From contig JACVTC010000119.1 of assembly GCA_016946835.1 (NCBI GenBank), positions 506,501 to 570,500 of the forward strand: 64,000 nt of DNA. Reading direction: 5' to 3'. Shown one piece after another: positions 22,571 through 35,752 of this stretch. Source of the stretch: Neocallimastix lanati (nom. inval.). Its lineage: Eukaryota > Neocallimastigomycota > Neocallimastigomycetes > Neocallimastigales > Neocallimastigaceae. Made by a program: the position numbers and the translations under genes. The stretch's first letter is position 1. Every line of letters begins with the position of its first letter. The notes beneath the pieces were generated by a model. It made no database searches. It was not told the DNA's origin and saw nothing but the letters and a program-made list of their open reading frames with translations.

Positions 22571-22582
22571 AAATTAAATGAA

Positions 22583-23092
22583 ATGACTATTAGAAATTCA
22601 TATCCTTTACCATTAATAAGTGAATTAATTGACAGAGTTATAGGTGCTAAATATTTTACTAAGTTAGATCTTAAATCTGCATATAACTTAGTAAGAATAA
22701 AAGAAGGTGACGAGTATAAGACTGCTTTTAGAACTCGTTATGGACATTATGAATATCTTGTTATGCCTTTTGGGTTAAAGAATGCACCTGCTACACTTCA
22801 ACATTTTATAAATGATGTTCTTAGTGACTACTTAGATGATTTTGTTATCTCATATATCGATGATATTCTTATTTATTCAAATAACTTAGAAGAACATCAT
22901 GAACATGTTCGAAAAGTGTTGAAAAAACTTTTAGATAATAATTTATACGTTAAACTAGAAAAATGTGAGTTCGATGTAACGGAAACCTCCTTCCTGGGTT
23001 ACATCATATCTAAAGATGATCTTAAACCTGATCCTGAAAAAATTAAAGCTATTTTAGATTGGCCAGAAGTCTCAATTCCTTGCTTTGTATAA
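22583..23092 (+). CDS. Ty3/gypsy RT palm (fossil)
   Basis: 169 residues with '[19 protein letters not shown]', '[13 protein letters not shown]', '[17 protein letters not shown]' and '[10 protein letters not shown]'. The last is the catalytic YxDD box. '[18 protein letters not shown]' follows, after which similarity ends. It is part of the remnant. Confidence 0.85.
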   Translation: MTIRNSYPLPLISELIDRVIGAKYFTKLDLKSAYNLVRIKEGDEYKTAFRTRYGHYEYLVMPFGLKNAPATLQHFINDVLSDYLDDFVISYIDDILIYSNNLEEHHEHVRKVLKKLLDNNLYVKLEKCEFDVTETSFLGYIISKDDLKPDPEKIKAILDWPEVSIPCFV

Positions 23093-23247
23093 CTACCAAG
23101 TTAATCACTCTCCAAAGACGGCAGATTTAGTGCATTCGTTAGATGAAGCAAAAATGATAAATAGTTTTGCCCACAATTTAGGAAACTTAAGTATATCCTG
23201 GAGATTTCTTAAACCAGATATCTGGACAACATGGATAAAAATACATC

Positions 23248-23936
23248 TGTAATTGTATAACTAACTCACTAGCGTTACTATTAACATAAATTGTATTAAT
23301 AAAGTAATTTTATTATTGAATAAAAATAAATAATTAAATATCATATTTTAAATATTTAGTGTAAACTCAACCTCCTATTAACGGATAGAGTAATAGTGTT
23401 GCATTATATTTTTAAGTATTGAATTGTTATTGTTTATTAAAAGAATAATAAAGCTTTTCTTAGTATAACTCGAATAGAGAGGTGTTAGATTATCTTAGTC
23501 TTTATGTTAAATTTTATTAATATTTATATTACTATATTATTAATATTTTAAGATAAATTTAATTTATAATTATATAATTAATTTGAATAATTGAAAATAA
23601 TCTAGATATGTTGTAAACATATATAAAAACATAATATAAATAAATACAGGGGATATGTGATATTATATGTAGATAATTGAAATTAATTATTAATATAAAT
23701 CTTATTTATTAATATTCTCAGAATTATTAGGCCTAAGATAATTCTTTAAATATTAAATAATTATTTATATTAATTATTAATTATTTAAATGTATATTATT
23801 TATAATTAAATAAATAATATTTTTTAATTATTAAAATGAAAATAATTGAAATTGAGATTTCAATTCAGTTATAATTTCAACACTCTAATTATTTGTTATT
23901 TGTTATTTTAGTTTATATTAAACTTAACATTTTACA
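23248..23936 (+). mobile_element. LTR-like sequence related to 3267-3565, enlarged
   Basis: It starts TGTAATTG and ends TTTTACA, and shares three internal blocks in the same order with 3267-3565. Between the 'GAGAGGTGTTAGATTATC' block and the final 50 bp it has about 380 extra A/T bases absent from the other copy. It may be the 3' LTR of the Ty3 remnant just upstream, but it is also followed by TGGTA, as a 5' LTR would be. Confidence 0.55.
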
Positions 23937-24640
23937 TGGTACAATACTTGAAGATTTGTTATAATAGAATAAATTTTTCTAATAATTTAAGAAGATTTTA
24001 ATTATTATTTTATTAATCTAAATTTAAATTCTACCAATCTTAATCTAAAATAATCCAAAATAATCTAGAATAATCTAAATGAATATATTCTAAATTAAAC
24101 TAAATAAATTATCTAGCAAACTATAACTATTTAACACTAACTACTAAACACTAAATTATAGTATTAAATATTTAAACACTTTAATAAGAACAATAATTAA
24201 TAATTCATTTTTAATTTTATTTTATTTATTATAAACTATTTTAAATTTATTCTATTTAAATTAAACTATTCTTATTTTATTATTTTAACTTAAAAGAATA
24301 ATAAAATAATATTATAATAATAAAATCGTAGGAAAAAGAGGAAGAACTAAAGTAATGTACTACTTTTATACATTTAAAATAGTTATTTGATTGGTCTAAA
24401 TTTAATAAAAACTTAATAATAAAAATTTAATAATAAAAAATTTAATATTAAAAATATAATTTTAAGAAAATAATAAAGTATTAAAATATTATTAAAGAAT
24501 TACTATATTATTAAAATATTACAATATTAAATAAAAATAATAATTTATACATTTATCAAATTATTTATAATTAATTTTATAATTATTTTAATATTTATTA
24601 TTTAAATTAATTAATATCTGTTAAAAATAAGAGTAAGATA
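23937..24640. other. AT-rich DNA, nothing recognised
   Basis: Short repeats of AATCTAAATTA type. No coding frame. Confidence 0.55.
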
Positions 24641-25015
24641 CGCTCAATCATTAAAAAACACTTTAAAATATCTTTTGCTTTTATGCAATCATTTTATTGT
24701 GATAAATATAAAATTATTATTTATTAAGGAGAATAAGATGTTGTTTTTATTTTTATTAAATAAAAACATTTCGTATTTATATATTTCATTATCTTAATAA
24801 AATCAATTTCATTGGTCATTTAATCTATGAATAAATTTAATTATTTATAGTACACCAATTTTAACTTTTAACATTCCCCCTAAAATCTAAATCAAAAAAA
24901 CTTGACAATAAAGAAAGTTAGATTTTTAACATTTATGAAATTAGACTCTTGCTAGTATAAAACTAAAAGTTCCTATTGTTCAAAAAAAAAAACTTATGAA
25001 TAAGAAAAATAAAAA

Positions 25016-25240
25016 TTAAAATCTTGATTGAGTAGAATCTCTGAATTTGTTCATAAGTGTGTTGTTTAAGTATTTAGTTAATCCATTGACTAAATTTTCT
25101 TTAGATTTTATATATTTTAATTTTATTATTTGTTTATTAACTAAGACTCGAACATGATGATAACGAATGTTGATATGCTTGGATTTTGGATTGATTAATT
25201 GATATTCGCTATTATAAATTGTAGCTTTATTTGTCCACAA
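25016..25240 (-). CDS. Copia RNase H C-terminus (fossil)
   Basis: 74 residues with 'KATIYNSEYQLINPKSKHINIRYHHVR' split by the usual spacing, then 'IKLKYIKSKENLVNGLTKYLN'. This matches the end of the copy at 13800-14627 position by position. Confidence 0.75.
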   Translation of the reverse strand: MWTNKATIYNSEYQLINPKSKHINIRYHHVRVLVNKQIIKLKYIKSKENLVNGLTKYLNNTLMNKFRDSTQSRF

Positions 25241-25249
25241 ATACTGTAA

Positions 25250-26165
25250 TATTGTTTATGTTTAAGTTTAGTTCATCTAAAAAATTTCTATACTAAAGTG
25301 AGTGTTTTTCACATTCGCTCAAGCAGTAATATTCCGCTTCTGTCGTAGAAGTGGATATACATTGTTGTAATTTGGAGAACCAGCTTGTTGGGGTATTTCC
25401 CATCATTATGAGAAATCCAGATGTGGGTTTTCTGGTGCCAGGATCACCAGCATAATCAGCGTCAACATACATTTTTTAATTTTGGATCTTCAATTGGTAT
25501 AAGATTTTTTGTTGGTGAAAAGGAATTAATATTATATTTATTAAAAATATCGTTAAGGTATCTGGATTGGTGTAGTATATATCCGTTTAGATTTTTTAGT
25601 GAATTTAATACCAATGACGAATTCAACATCTCCTATATCTTTTATATTGAATTTCTCCTTTATTGAAAATTTCACTTTATTGATATCTTGATCTATCCCT
25701 GCTATAAGAATATCATCAATATATATGGAGAGGATTCATAATATTTTATTTTCTTTAAAGGGCCTTATTTAACTTCCAGTATGACTTACCATAGAATGGA
25801 TCTCTTTCAGGTTTTTTCATATATATCTCTTCTTTTAGAGGTGCATAAAGATATGTGTTGTTTACATCGAGTTGTTTAATGTTAAAATTATTTTGCACAG
25901 CTAGTACAGTAATTATTCAGATAGTGTCCTGATTAAGGGCTGGTGTAAAAGTTTCTTTAGAGTCGATTCCTTATATCCTTAGGTGTATTCGTTTGAAACA
26001 AGTCTAGCTTTTCTCTTTATTATTTGTCCATTAGCATCCCTTTTATATTTGAATACCCAACGTGATGAACGTATGATCCAGTAGGTATTGATTTGACCGT
26101 TTCTTAAACATTAAGTTTTTCAGGCTATCTAATTCTTCCGTTACTGCATTTGGTTTTATCATTTA
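25250..26165 (-). mobile_element. Copia RT remains (fossil)
   Basis: Minus-strand blocks for RNase H core, RT thumb and RT start can be matched to the other copia copy (for example the cryptic 'YVDADYAGDPGTRKPTSGFL' block near 25405-25470). Several breaks; no long frame survives. Confidence 0.55.
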
Positions 26166-26221
26166 ATTTAAATATACCTTTGTAAATGTATAGTTCAATG
26201 AGATTGAACACCTAAACAAGG

Positions 26222-27678
26222 AACTCCCGATACCCATCCATTAGAAGGTAAAACTGAAAAGAAAGTTTTGGAAGTAGCCTCAGGCACTAGTGGTACTGGA
26301 CCAGAGTCCATTAATTCCGCCATTCAGCTTAGCCAGACGTCAGGTGAAAACACGATTAAACAAGATGCTGATAAACCTGAAAATAATACTCTTTTATTAT
26401 CTCATGAAGAAGATATTGAAATGAAAGAGTCAGAAACCTTATCCGATAAAGAGATATAAAGAGATGGAAGAGGTTGAAAAATACTTTGATATACTACCAA
26501 CAGAAAATCCTTCACTGGAATCATCTTTCAAGAATGCATATGGTGGTTTGGGCCGATAGCGTCATACAATAATAGCAATCAGGAGCTACATTTCTATTAG
26601 CACAAGATGCTGTCTACAAACAAATGCAAGCTCAATTGCTTGCACAAGAAAATGCTAACAAATTATTACAACGGCAAATTCAGTTGCTAACTCAACAAAT
26701 TCAAACCTTTATGAACAATCAAAATCAAACTGCCAAATTAAATTTAATTTACAGTCAAACGTAGCCGTGAAGATTTAGATAAATTAGATTCTGATCTTTA
26801 TTTAACACAAGACAAAGTCGATTCACTCAATAATCAACTTAAACAAATTAAACATAATACGAATATTTCTAAACTTAATAATAATTTTGAATATAATCAA
26901 AGAGTTATCGAAGAGACTAAAAAAAGCTATTGAAGAAGATAAACAACTTTTTTTAGCTCAAAAGAAAAATATTGATGAGTTGAATGATAAAATTATACAA
27001 ATTTCAAATGAAAACGCTTTAATTATTAAAGGTAAAATGAATGAGGATGAAATTAGTAAAACCAAAATTAATCAATGTAATCAAGATCTCAAAGCCATTA
27101 AAGCTGAGATGGACTTGAAGTTTCACATGTAAAATAAAATAGTCAACCAATATAATAATGTTGAAGATTCTCTTAAGACCATTATTAATCAATTAAACCA
27201 TTTTCAAGATAAAATTGATGGCATTCAAGATCAAATCGAATTAACTGATAACAAATTAACCTAGGATAAGCTTGAACAATTAACTAATTCTCAATCAATT
27301 TATCAAAAGAAATTTGATGACACTATTACTTCTCTTAATAATATTAAAATCAATAATAAAGATCTTGAAGATAATTTCTAGAAACAAATCAATATGATTA
27401 AAGAAAATCTTACTAAATATACTAAATATCAACTCTCTTTATCTGACGAATCTTTACAATTCGAATATAAGAAACTTGTCGAAAAACACCCCAAAACTAC
27501 AAAATTTTTCTCTTACTCATGCAAAAATAATAAAATATTCCTTCAAATTAAGGACCCCAAGTACTCTAATCTTGTTAATAAACTTATTCTTAAATCTTAT
27601 GACAATTTATGGAGCATCCAATCTGGCAGTACTTCCTTATTTAGGCTAGATAATTCATTAAATTTTTTGTTCATATAA
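26222..27678 (+). pseudogene. Unidentified coiled-coil ORF inserted in the copia fossil
   Basis: Plus-strand coding character runs from about 26222 to a stop at 27678, but with several breaks. It begins with a Ser/Thr/Glu-rich stretch (SGTSGTGPESINSAIQ). A Gln-rich part follows (QMQAQLLAQENANKLLQRQ), then a long heptad-like coiled coil (QLKQIKHN, KKNIDELNDKIIQISNE). It ends in a more globular tail (FEYKKLVEKHPKTTKFFSY). I do not recognise the family. It interrupts the copia relic, so it probably came with a mobile element, perhaps as its gag-like or ORF1-like protein; that is inference. Confidence 0.45.
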
Positions 27679-27699
27679 GATATATACATAGAGATAGAT

Positions 27700-28160
27700 G
27701 ATTTTATTATTATCAAAAAAAATAAATTGTATTTAATTCATTTTGTAAATAACTCAATTCTTTGTTGTGTAGAAAATGAATTAGTTTGTTCAATTTGTTC
27801 AATAGTTTTAAATTAAACTATATGTATTATTATAGATGAAATCTAAAATTTTCTTAATTTCATCTGATATTATTACTTTTATTAATTATTATTATTTTTG
27901 TATCATTATCTTTCTCAATCATTTCTTGTTTTACATCCTTATTGTATACATAGGCATCATCCAATTGGAAGGATTCATAATTATTTAAATCTTCTTTAAC
28001 TGATGATTTGAGAATTATTTTTACTATATTAATAATAATGTATTTGTATAACTTATTGTTTTTTAGCCAACAGTAAAAATAACTCTGTTTTCCAAATTAA
28101 ATAATTTTCATCATTTAAAATGGTTTTTGTACTAATATTTTCAGTACTTTCCTAGACATA
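27700..28160 (-). mobile_element. Copia gag N-terminal fragment (fossil)
   Basis: The minus strand reads 'TILNDENYLIWKTELFLLL' and 'NNKLYKYI', the entry to the copia gag domain. Further blocks ('EQIEQTNSFSTQQRIELF') run up to the inserted ORF. It is broken. Confidence 0.55.
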
Positions 28161-29734
28161 TTAATATTATTAATTAAACTTTATGTAATATTTTTATAAT
28201 TTTAAAAATAGATTTTTAAATATTAATTATTATTTTTGAGAAATTTAAAATATAAAAGCAACACCTATAGATTGTAGGCTTTTAAAATATGAGTATTATG
28301 TATTATTGAGACTCTTAATCTTTTATTTTATTACTAAATTGATCAATTTCAATTTTTATTCTTTAATCATTCCTTTATTTAATTTAACAACAATGATATT
28401 ATAAAAAAAAAAAATTTTTTTTAAATTAAAATACATTTTATTAATATAAGATATGTTAAAAGTTCAACATAATATTTAAACTTTTGTACATTAAAGTATT
28501 ATAAATATTTATAATATTTGATTAAGAAATAATTTGTATGTAAAATATAAAAAGAAAATTTTTTTATGAAATTAATATTTTGAGTCTTTTAAATACTTTA
28601 TTAAATCATATAAATAAATAAATGAATAAATAATAAATAAAATTTAATTGAATAATAATACATTTTGTTTTGTTCACATCATATCTTATATTGACTCCTT
28701 AACAAGATATAATATAGTGTTTTATTACATAAACGTATTTCTTTATTGCTATACGCTACATTATATGCTATTCTATTACATTATTATTAATATACTAATA
28801 TTAATTATATTTAAAACTAATATTAAATATATTTAAATTATTTATTTTATTTTATTACTATTTAATAATTATTAGAATAAACACTTTAAGTTTTGTAATC
28901 CCAAATTTTATTTATTATTTTTATTAATATTTTATTGTTTATTTATTATTATAGTTTACTATTTTTTAATAATTATTTTTTAATTATTTTTATAATATTT
29001 TTTACTACATAAATTTTAATTATATCACGATTTTATTTTATGTATTATTACATAAATGTTTTATATACGTCATACAAGCGCAATATTACAATTTATATAA
29101 TAATTGATTTCTTAACAATTTATAGCATTTATACATAAAATTTATATATGTTATTTTGTTTAATAACAAGAATAATATTCATATATATTAAACCTTATTT
29201 CTAACAAATATCTATTAATGTAATAATAAATAAATTCTTAAAATTATATACATTATAAATTAATAATTTTTGTTATATTATAATATGTTAAATAATAATA
29301 TGTTAAATTATAATATGTATTAAAAACAGAAAATATAAGGAAATAATAAAGTAAATCCTATCTATTGATATTTATTGAAATATATATTAATTCAATATCA
29401 TATAATAAAATTTTTTTTTTTTTTTTACCTTTTTTTTAATTATTAATTAAATAGATATAAAAAAAAAATAATTTAAACAAATATAATGCATACTCTGTAT
29501 AATAGATTAATCATTTAGATTAAATATAATTTTTTATTTTCAATAGATTAATATGTTCATCAATAAATAAATAAAAATAAATAATAAAATGACATCTAAT
29601 TATTTCATAAAAAAGTTTTTTTTTTTTATAGTATTTATATATAACTTCTTTAATATCACTGAAACATTAACTCTATTCGTGTTATCAAAGAAATTATTAA
29701 AAAAATTGACGTATTTTCTTTTGCTTATTATGTA

Positions 29735-29765
<31 letters not shown>

Positions 29766-29828
29766 GTAAAAAAATTCTTTTTAATTATTATAACAAATAA
29801 TTTAATAATAAATAAATAATTTATTTAT
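28161..29828. other. AT-rich DNA, nothing recognised
   Basis: No gene. T runs at about 29409-29426 and 29740-29765. Short Ile/Tyr/Phe frames here are compositional noise. Confidence 0.6.
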
Positions 29829-30127
29829 TTATTTATTTATGATAATTGGTAAGTATTAGTATATATATTTATTAAGTATTAAATTATACTTTTTAATTTA
29901 ATTATCAAAGTTTATAATTATTAAAGTTTATATAAATAATATAATAGTTTATATTATTTATATATTATTCATATTAATTTATTTATTTATAATAATTGGA
30001 AAGTATTAGTATATATATTCCATAAATATTAAATTATACTTTTTAATTTAAATTATCAAAGTTTATAATTATTAAAGTTTATATAAATAATATAATAGTT
30101 TATATTATTTATATATTATTCATATTA
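29829..30127. repeat. 150-bp tandem duplication
   Basis: Two near-identical copies with a period of 150 bp (for example AAGTATTAGTATATATAT at 29851 and 30001). Only a few differences, all in A/T runs. Confidence 0.8.
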
Positions 30128-30960
30128 AAATATTATTATATTCTTAGGGGTTATAAATAATAAATAAATAATTTATAACCCTAAATAATTTATTATATTT
30201 ATTAAGATAATTATATATTATTAATACTTTACAGTTTAATTCATATTAACTCTTATTCTTGTTTTTGTTTTTCTTTAGTAGAAATAATATTGTCAATTAT
30301 AAAATAATAAAATATTATAAAAATTATTAATAACTCAAATACACTTATTAAACCAGCTATAACATAAAGAATAGCACATTATTAGCAATATCATATGAGC
30401 ATTATGCATAAAATATTCATACTAAGCCGCATTAATTACAACTTTATTTGTATATAGTTTTTATAGTTTAATTAAATTTTATGATTGTTTTTGTTTTGTG
30501 TCTTTTTCTGGTCTTTCAGAAATAAAAATTATATAAATGTATTATTATTAATTATAATAAATAAATAAAGATATCAAATAAATATATAATACGTATTATC
30601 TTCTTGATCCCACAACTTTGAACAATAATGAATAAAAATTTTTTTTACAAAAAAAAAAAAAAAAAACAATAATATTAAAAAAAATAATATTATTGGTGGT
30701 GAGAATGAAATTTTTTTTATTTATATATATTATATATATATTATATATATATTATAAATAAGTTTTTAATTTTATTTAATTTTTTAATTATTGAATATTT
30801 ATTTTGTATAATGCTTCATCTTAAACTTTTTAAATCTAAAAATTTAAATAGGATGTAGAATTTAAATGAAAAAGAAAAGATAAAAAAAAAAAAATTAATA
30901 GTTTATTTTTTATTTTCTAAAACTATAGTTATAATTTTTTTTAAAATAAAATAAAATAAA

Positions 30961-31050
30961 ATAAATAGTTGAAATATAAATATAAAGTACAGATTGAATA
31001 AAATAAAATAAAATAAAATGAAATAAAATAAAATAAAATAAAATAAAAAA
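30961..31050 (+). repeat. Copy of the AGTACAGATTGAAT-(AAAAT)n dispersed repeat
   Basis: It reads GTTGAAATATAAATATAAAG, then TACAGATTGAAT, and is followed by (AAAAT)n. The same core occurs in the array at 44245-45112 and at 52085-52290. Confidence 0.65.
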
Positions 31051-31344
31051 AACAATAATTACAAAAAATATATTTAATATAGGAATAGTGGAATAGTTAG
31101 TCTATTGAATAGGTAAAGAATTATATCATCATTTATTAATAATAAATGACTTAATTAATTATAACATATATTAATTTTATGCATATTTATATTTTAAAAA
31201 AAAAATTTTTTTTTTATTTTATTTAGGCAAGAAATTTCATTTAAATTAAAAATAAAAATCAAATATTTATTAGGTGTAATAAATTATATCACTATATTAT
31301 ATCATATTAATTTATATTATATAATATTAATTTACTTTATATTA

Positions 31345-31668
31345 TATTATATTATAATAAATTATATTATATTATATTATATTATATTATATTATATTAT
31401 ATTATATTATATTATATTATATTATATTATATTATATTATATTATATTATATTATATTATATTATATTATATTATATTATATTATATTATATTATATTAT
31501 ATTATATTATATTATATTATATTATATTATATTATATTATATTATATTATATTATATTATATTATATTATATTATATTATATTATATTATATTATATTAT
31601 ATTATATTATATTATATTATATTATATTATATTATATTATATTATATTACATTATATTATATTATAAT
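31345..31668. repeat. (ATTAT)n microsatellite, about 320 bp
   Basis: A nearly uninterrupted pentanucleotide array of about 60 copies, with one T-to-C change near 31650. It is flanked by degenerate copies on both sides. Confidence 0.95.
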
Positions 31669-32196
31669 AAATTAGATTAGATAGATTAGATTATAATATT
31701 CTTTCAATTTTTATCAAAAGTAAGATATAATATTTACATTCATTATTTATTTTAGTATTCATTTATTAATAATAATTAATAAGTTTTATTATTTATTATC
31801 TAATTTTTCATCGTATTCTATGAATGAATAATGGCGGTTAAGGATTAAATATATAAATAAATAAAAAAAGAATGTAGATAAATCTATATAATTAGCCTAT
31901 TTTTATATTATTATTTATAATAAATTATCAATAACTATTATTTTATTATTATAATTATTATTTAATTAAAGGATGGATTATTTTTGAATCATAATCCTAA
32001 TTTCAACTTAAAAAATACTACAATAACAATAAAAATTTAATTTTTATTGGTGGAATGAAGCTTCTTCCATAAAGAAAATTCTTTTTTCTTTCTTTCTTTT
32101 CGTTTCTTTTCTTTTTGTTCTTCTTCAACAACATATTTGAAAATTTAACAATTAAAATTTTATTTTTAATTAAAAATTATGATAAAATAATAATAA

Positions 32197-32227
<31 letters not shown>

Positions 32228-33614
32228 AGAATTCTTTTTTTTTTTTTTTTTATTTTGTAATAAAATAATAATAAACTGTACTTCTCCAAAATAAAAATAA
32301 AAATAAATTTATTGCTATTATATATTCCATCAATAACAATTAATTGATTAAATATTACTTTAAAAATAAAAAAAAATAAATAAATAATATAATCTATAAA
32401 TAATTTAACAAATATTCAATAGAATTAAAAAAAAAAAAAAAAGACACCTTTTTTTTTTATTATAATTATTATTTTATATAAAAAGATGATTAAAATGATT
32501 TATTTTAGCCATAAAAAAATTTTTAAAAAAATTATTTTATTTTTTAAAGGATATTTTTGTCAATAGAAAATAAATAGTTTCTGTATAAATAATTGTTGAA
32601 ATACTTAGAAAATAGATATATTTTATATTTTATATTAATTAAATTTTATTTCATTTTATTTTTTTTTTTTTTTTTTTTTAAAGAAATAATTAAAGAAAAA
32701 TGAATTTTTAATTTTAATTTAATATTAGAATTATTGCCTATCGTCATAAATAGTTCATCATTCTCTTCTTTCATGAATCATCTAATATTGACTATAAAGT
32801 CATACAATATAAATAATTTAAAAGAATTCTCAAAAAAAAAAAAAAAAGAATTCTCAAAAAAAAAAAAAAAAAAAAAAAAATTATCTTCACTTTAAATCAT
32901 TTGAAATAAACTCTATATTATATTGATTATATTGCAATATTTAGTTTTTTATAAAGTAATACGTATATTCTATTTTATTCCAATTTATATTATTTATATA
33001 AATTATATAAATTGGAATAAAGACAATTAAATTTAAAACTTTATTTTTTTTTTTAAAAAAAAAAAAAGAATAAATTAATAGTATACATAGATATATTAAT
33101 AATTTATTAAAATATATTGAAATGGTATCTATATCAACTACTTTATATACTTATATTAATATTTATAGAATCAATATGTTAAAGAATTATAATTTTTATA
33201 ATTATTATTTCAATATATCTTATTTAATTTATTTTATTTTGAATATAAAATTTATTGTAAATTTTAAAAATTTTAATTAAATTTAATTAATAGTAATCTT
33301 TTTAATCATTATACAATTTGAATATTTGAATTGAATAGAATAAATAAAAATTGGATCTATTTTCTATGGAATGCTTTACATTAAAAATAAAATAATAATT
33401 TATATATGAATAAACACAATTAACAATATAAATATTACAATTTTCTTTTTTTTTATTTTATTTTATTTTATTTATTAATTTTCATCTTAACTTTAGAGTT
33501 TTAAAGAGAACTCTATGATTATTCAATAGTTTTAATATAAATATTCGCTTCATTTATTATTATATTTATAGTATATATCATTTTTTTTAAAAAAAAAAAA
33601 TAAATTAAAAAAGA
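31669..33614. other. AT-rich region upstream of the LRR-CBM18 gene
   Basis: No gene seen. Contains poly(A)/poly(T) runs (for example 32655-32680, 32836-32881) and a duplicated GAATTCTC-A(n) block at 32824-32880. The promoter of the downstream gene must lie here, but no specific site stands out in such AT-rich DNA. Confidence 0.5.
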
Positions 33615-34020
33615 ATGATTTTAGAGACTTTATTGAAAGCTGTAAGCTTTCTAATTTTATTTTTTATTTCAGAAGTATCAACCGAAACAGTTGGACAAAA
33701 ATGTAAAAAAATTAAAAATGCCGTTAAAGATTATAATATTAATTGTGAAAAAAGTGAAATTGATGATGGAATTTGTGTGTTAGTATATATAAAATTTTTT
33801 TTATATAAATAAAAATTATATAAAAGAATTAGTAATAAAATTTTTAAATTGATTACTTTTTGTATTTATTTATTAAATAATTAATTAAATTTTATTTGAA
33901 AAATTTTAGAGAATTCAATTTCAAAACAGAAAAATTAGATGAAATTTTGGAAAGCATATCAACTTTTGATGATATTTCCCAATTGTAAGTTTTGATAATT
34001 TTTATAATATTATGCTATCA

Positions 34021-34065
<45 letters not shown>

Positions 34066-35708
34066 ATAAAATAAAATTTTAAGAAAAAAAAAGAATAAAA
34101 AATTTTAATAATAAAAATTAAATATTGAATATATTGATAAAAAAATATTATTGATACTATTGAATATTTCATATTATGGATTATTAGGAGTTTTGTTTGC
34201 TATCATGGAAGAAGCGACAGATTTAAATTAGAGTTAAATAATAAAGATATAGAGGTTATAGCTAAATTTAATAATCTTAAAGTATTAGAGATAAGAAGTT
34301 GTATAATATCCGAAATTCCAAATATTAAACAACTTAATAATATTGAGGACCTTCGCATTATTAATAATGATGACTTAACAACTTTACCTGATTCTTTGGG
34401 TGAACTTTATAATCTTAAGAAATTGACTATATCAGATAATTATGAATTAAAAGAATTACCTGATAGTATTGGACAACTTAAAAATCTTAAAATATTTGAT
34501 TTAAGTGATAATTCCGATTTTGAAAAATTACCTGAATCTATTTTTCAACTTAAAAACCTTGAGAAATTGTATTTAAATAAAAATAATTTAGAAAGTATTC
34601 CAGTTAGCATCTGTGGTCTATCAAATCTTAAAAATTTAGATATACGAGAAAATAATCTAAAATTACCGGATTGTATTAGCGAACTTAAAAATCTAGAGAT
34701 ATTGAATTTAAATGAAAATAATTTAGAAAGTATTCAAGATAGCATCTGTGGTCTATCAAATCTTAAAAATTTAAATTTAGATGAAAATCAATTAAAAGAA
34801 TTACCGGATTGTATTGGCGAACTTAAAAATCTAGAGATGTTGAATTTGGCTGCTAATAATTTAGAAAGTATTCCTGATACCATTGGTAATCTATCTAATC
34901 TTAAATATTTAGTTATACGAGAAAATAATCTAAGGAAATTCCCTAAGAATATTGAAACTCTTACAAATCTTGCCACAATTAGTCTTTCTGATAATAAAAT
35001 TGATGATTTCCTTCCTGATTCTTTAAATCAATTACCAAAACTTAAACAAATGTAAAATATTAATGCATTTATTTATTCCACATATTTAATGGTTTAATTA
35101 TTATTATGATGATGATGATGATGATTATAATAAATAAATATATTTATCATTTATTATTTATACTAATAGTATAGTTCATTAAATATTAAATTTAATTGAA
35201 TTATTTTTTTAATTATTTTTATTAAATATATATTAATGATAATATTTTAAATTTATTTTATTTAATAATTTATTTATAAACTTATTTATTTAATGTAGTT
35301 ATTTAGATGATAATATTAATATAAAAGGAAAAACATTGATTAATGATAGTCTTAATGAGGAAGATAGTGAATGTAAATATTCTGATGATTATGATTTATG
35401 TATGGCTAAAGATATAAAATGCCTTCATCAAAATTCGGATGGTTATAACTTTAAACCTTGTACTGATAATAATAAAGAAGAAGAAAATAAGGAAGATATA
35501 AATGATAATAAAGAAAATAATAATACGAAAAAGGATCTCCATACTCTTGAAGAAGATTGTAAAAAATTTGAAGATTATGTTTCGGAAACAAAAGAATCTT
35601 TAAATTTAAGAAATAGTTATTGTAATGTTAATAAAAAGGAAACTGGAATTGAATGGTAAGTAAAAAGAAGATTTAATTTATATTATAATAATTAAATACC
35701 ATTAAATA

Positions 35709-35752
<44 letters not shown>

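Larger units (their letters stand above)
20384..23240 (+). mobile_element. Ty3/gypsy-type LTR retrotransposon remnant
   Basis: The plus-strand order is gag, CCHC knuckle, aspartic protease, a variable acidic linker, and the N-terminal and central RT. No convincing RNase H or integrase is present before the LTR-like sequence at 23248, so the element is internally incomplete and broken (two or more breaks). The reading frames that survive are long, so it is younger than the copia relics. No matching 5' LTR is recognised upstream of gag. Confidence 0.8.
24640..28160 (-). mobile_element. Second copia-type element, fossil, with a nested insertion
   Basis: On the minus strand: a gag fragment at 27700-28160, RT pieces at 25250-26160, and the RNase H end at 25016-25240. 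A polypurine tract (24874-24884) abuts an LTR start TGTTAAAAG at 24873, and the LTR probably extends left to about 24640. Between gag and RT lies a plus-strand ORF block (26222-27678) that belongs to something else. The copia copy is heavily broken (many breaks). Confidence 0.65.

Noticed and set aside
28648-29819. Short frames of Ile/Tyr/Phe at 28648-28836 and 29589-29819
   Set aside because: Composition of random AT-rich DNA; no motif, no neighbours.
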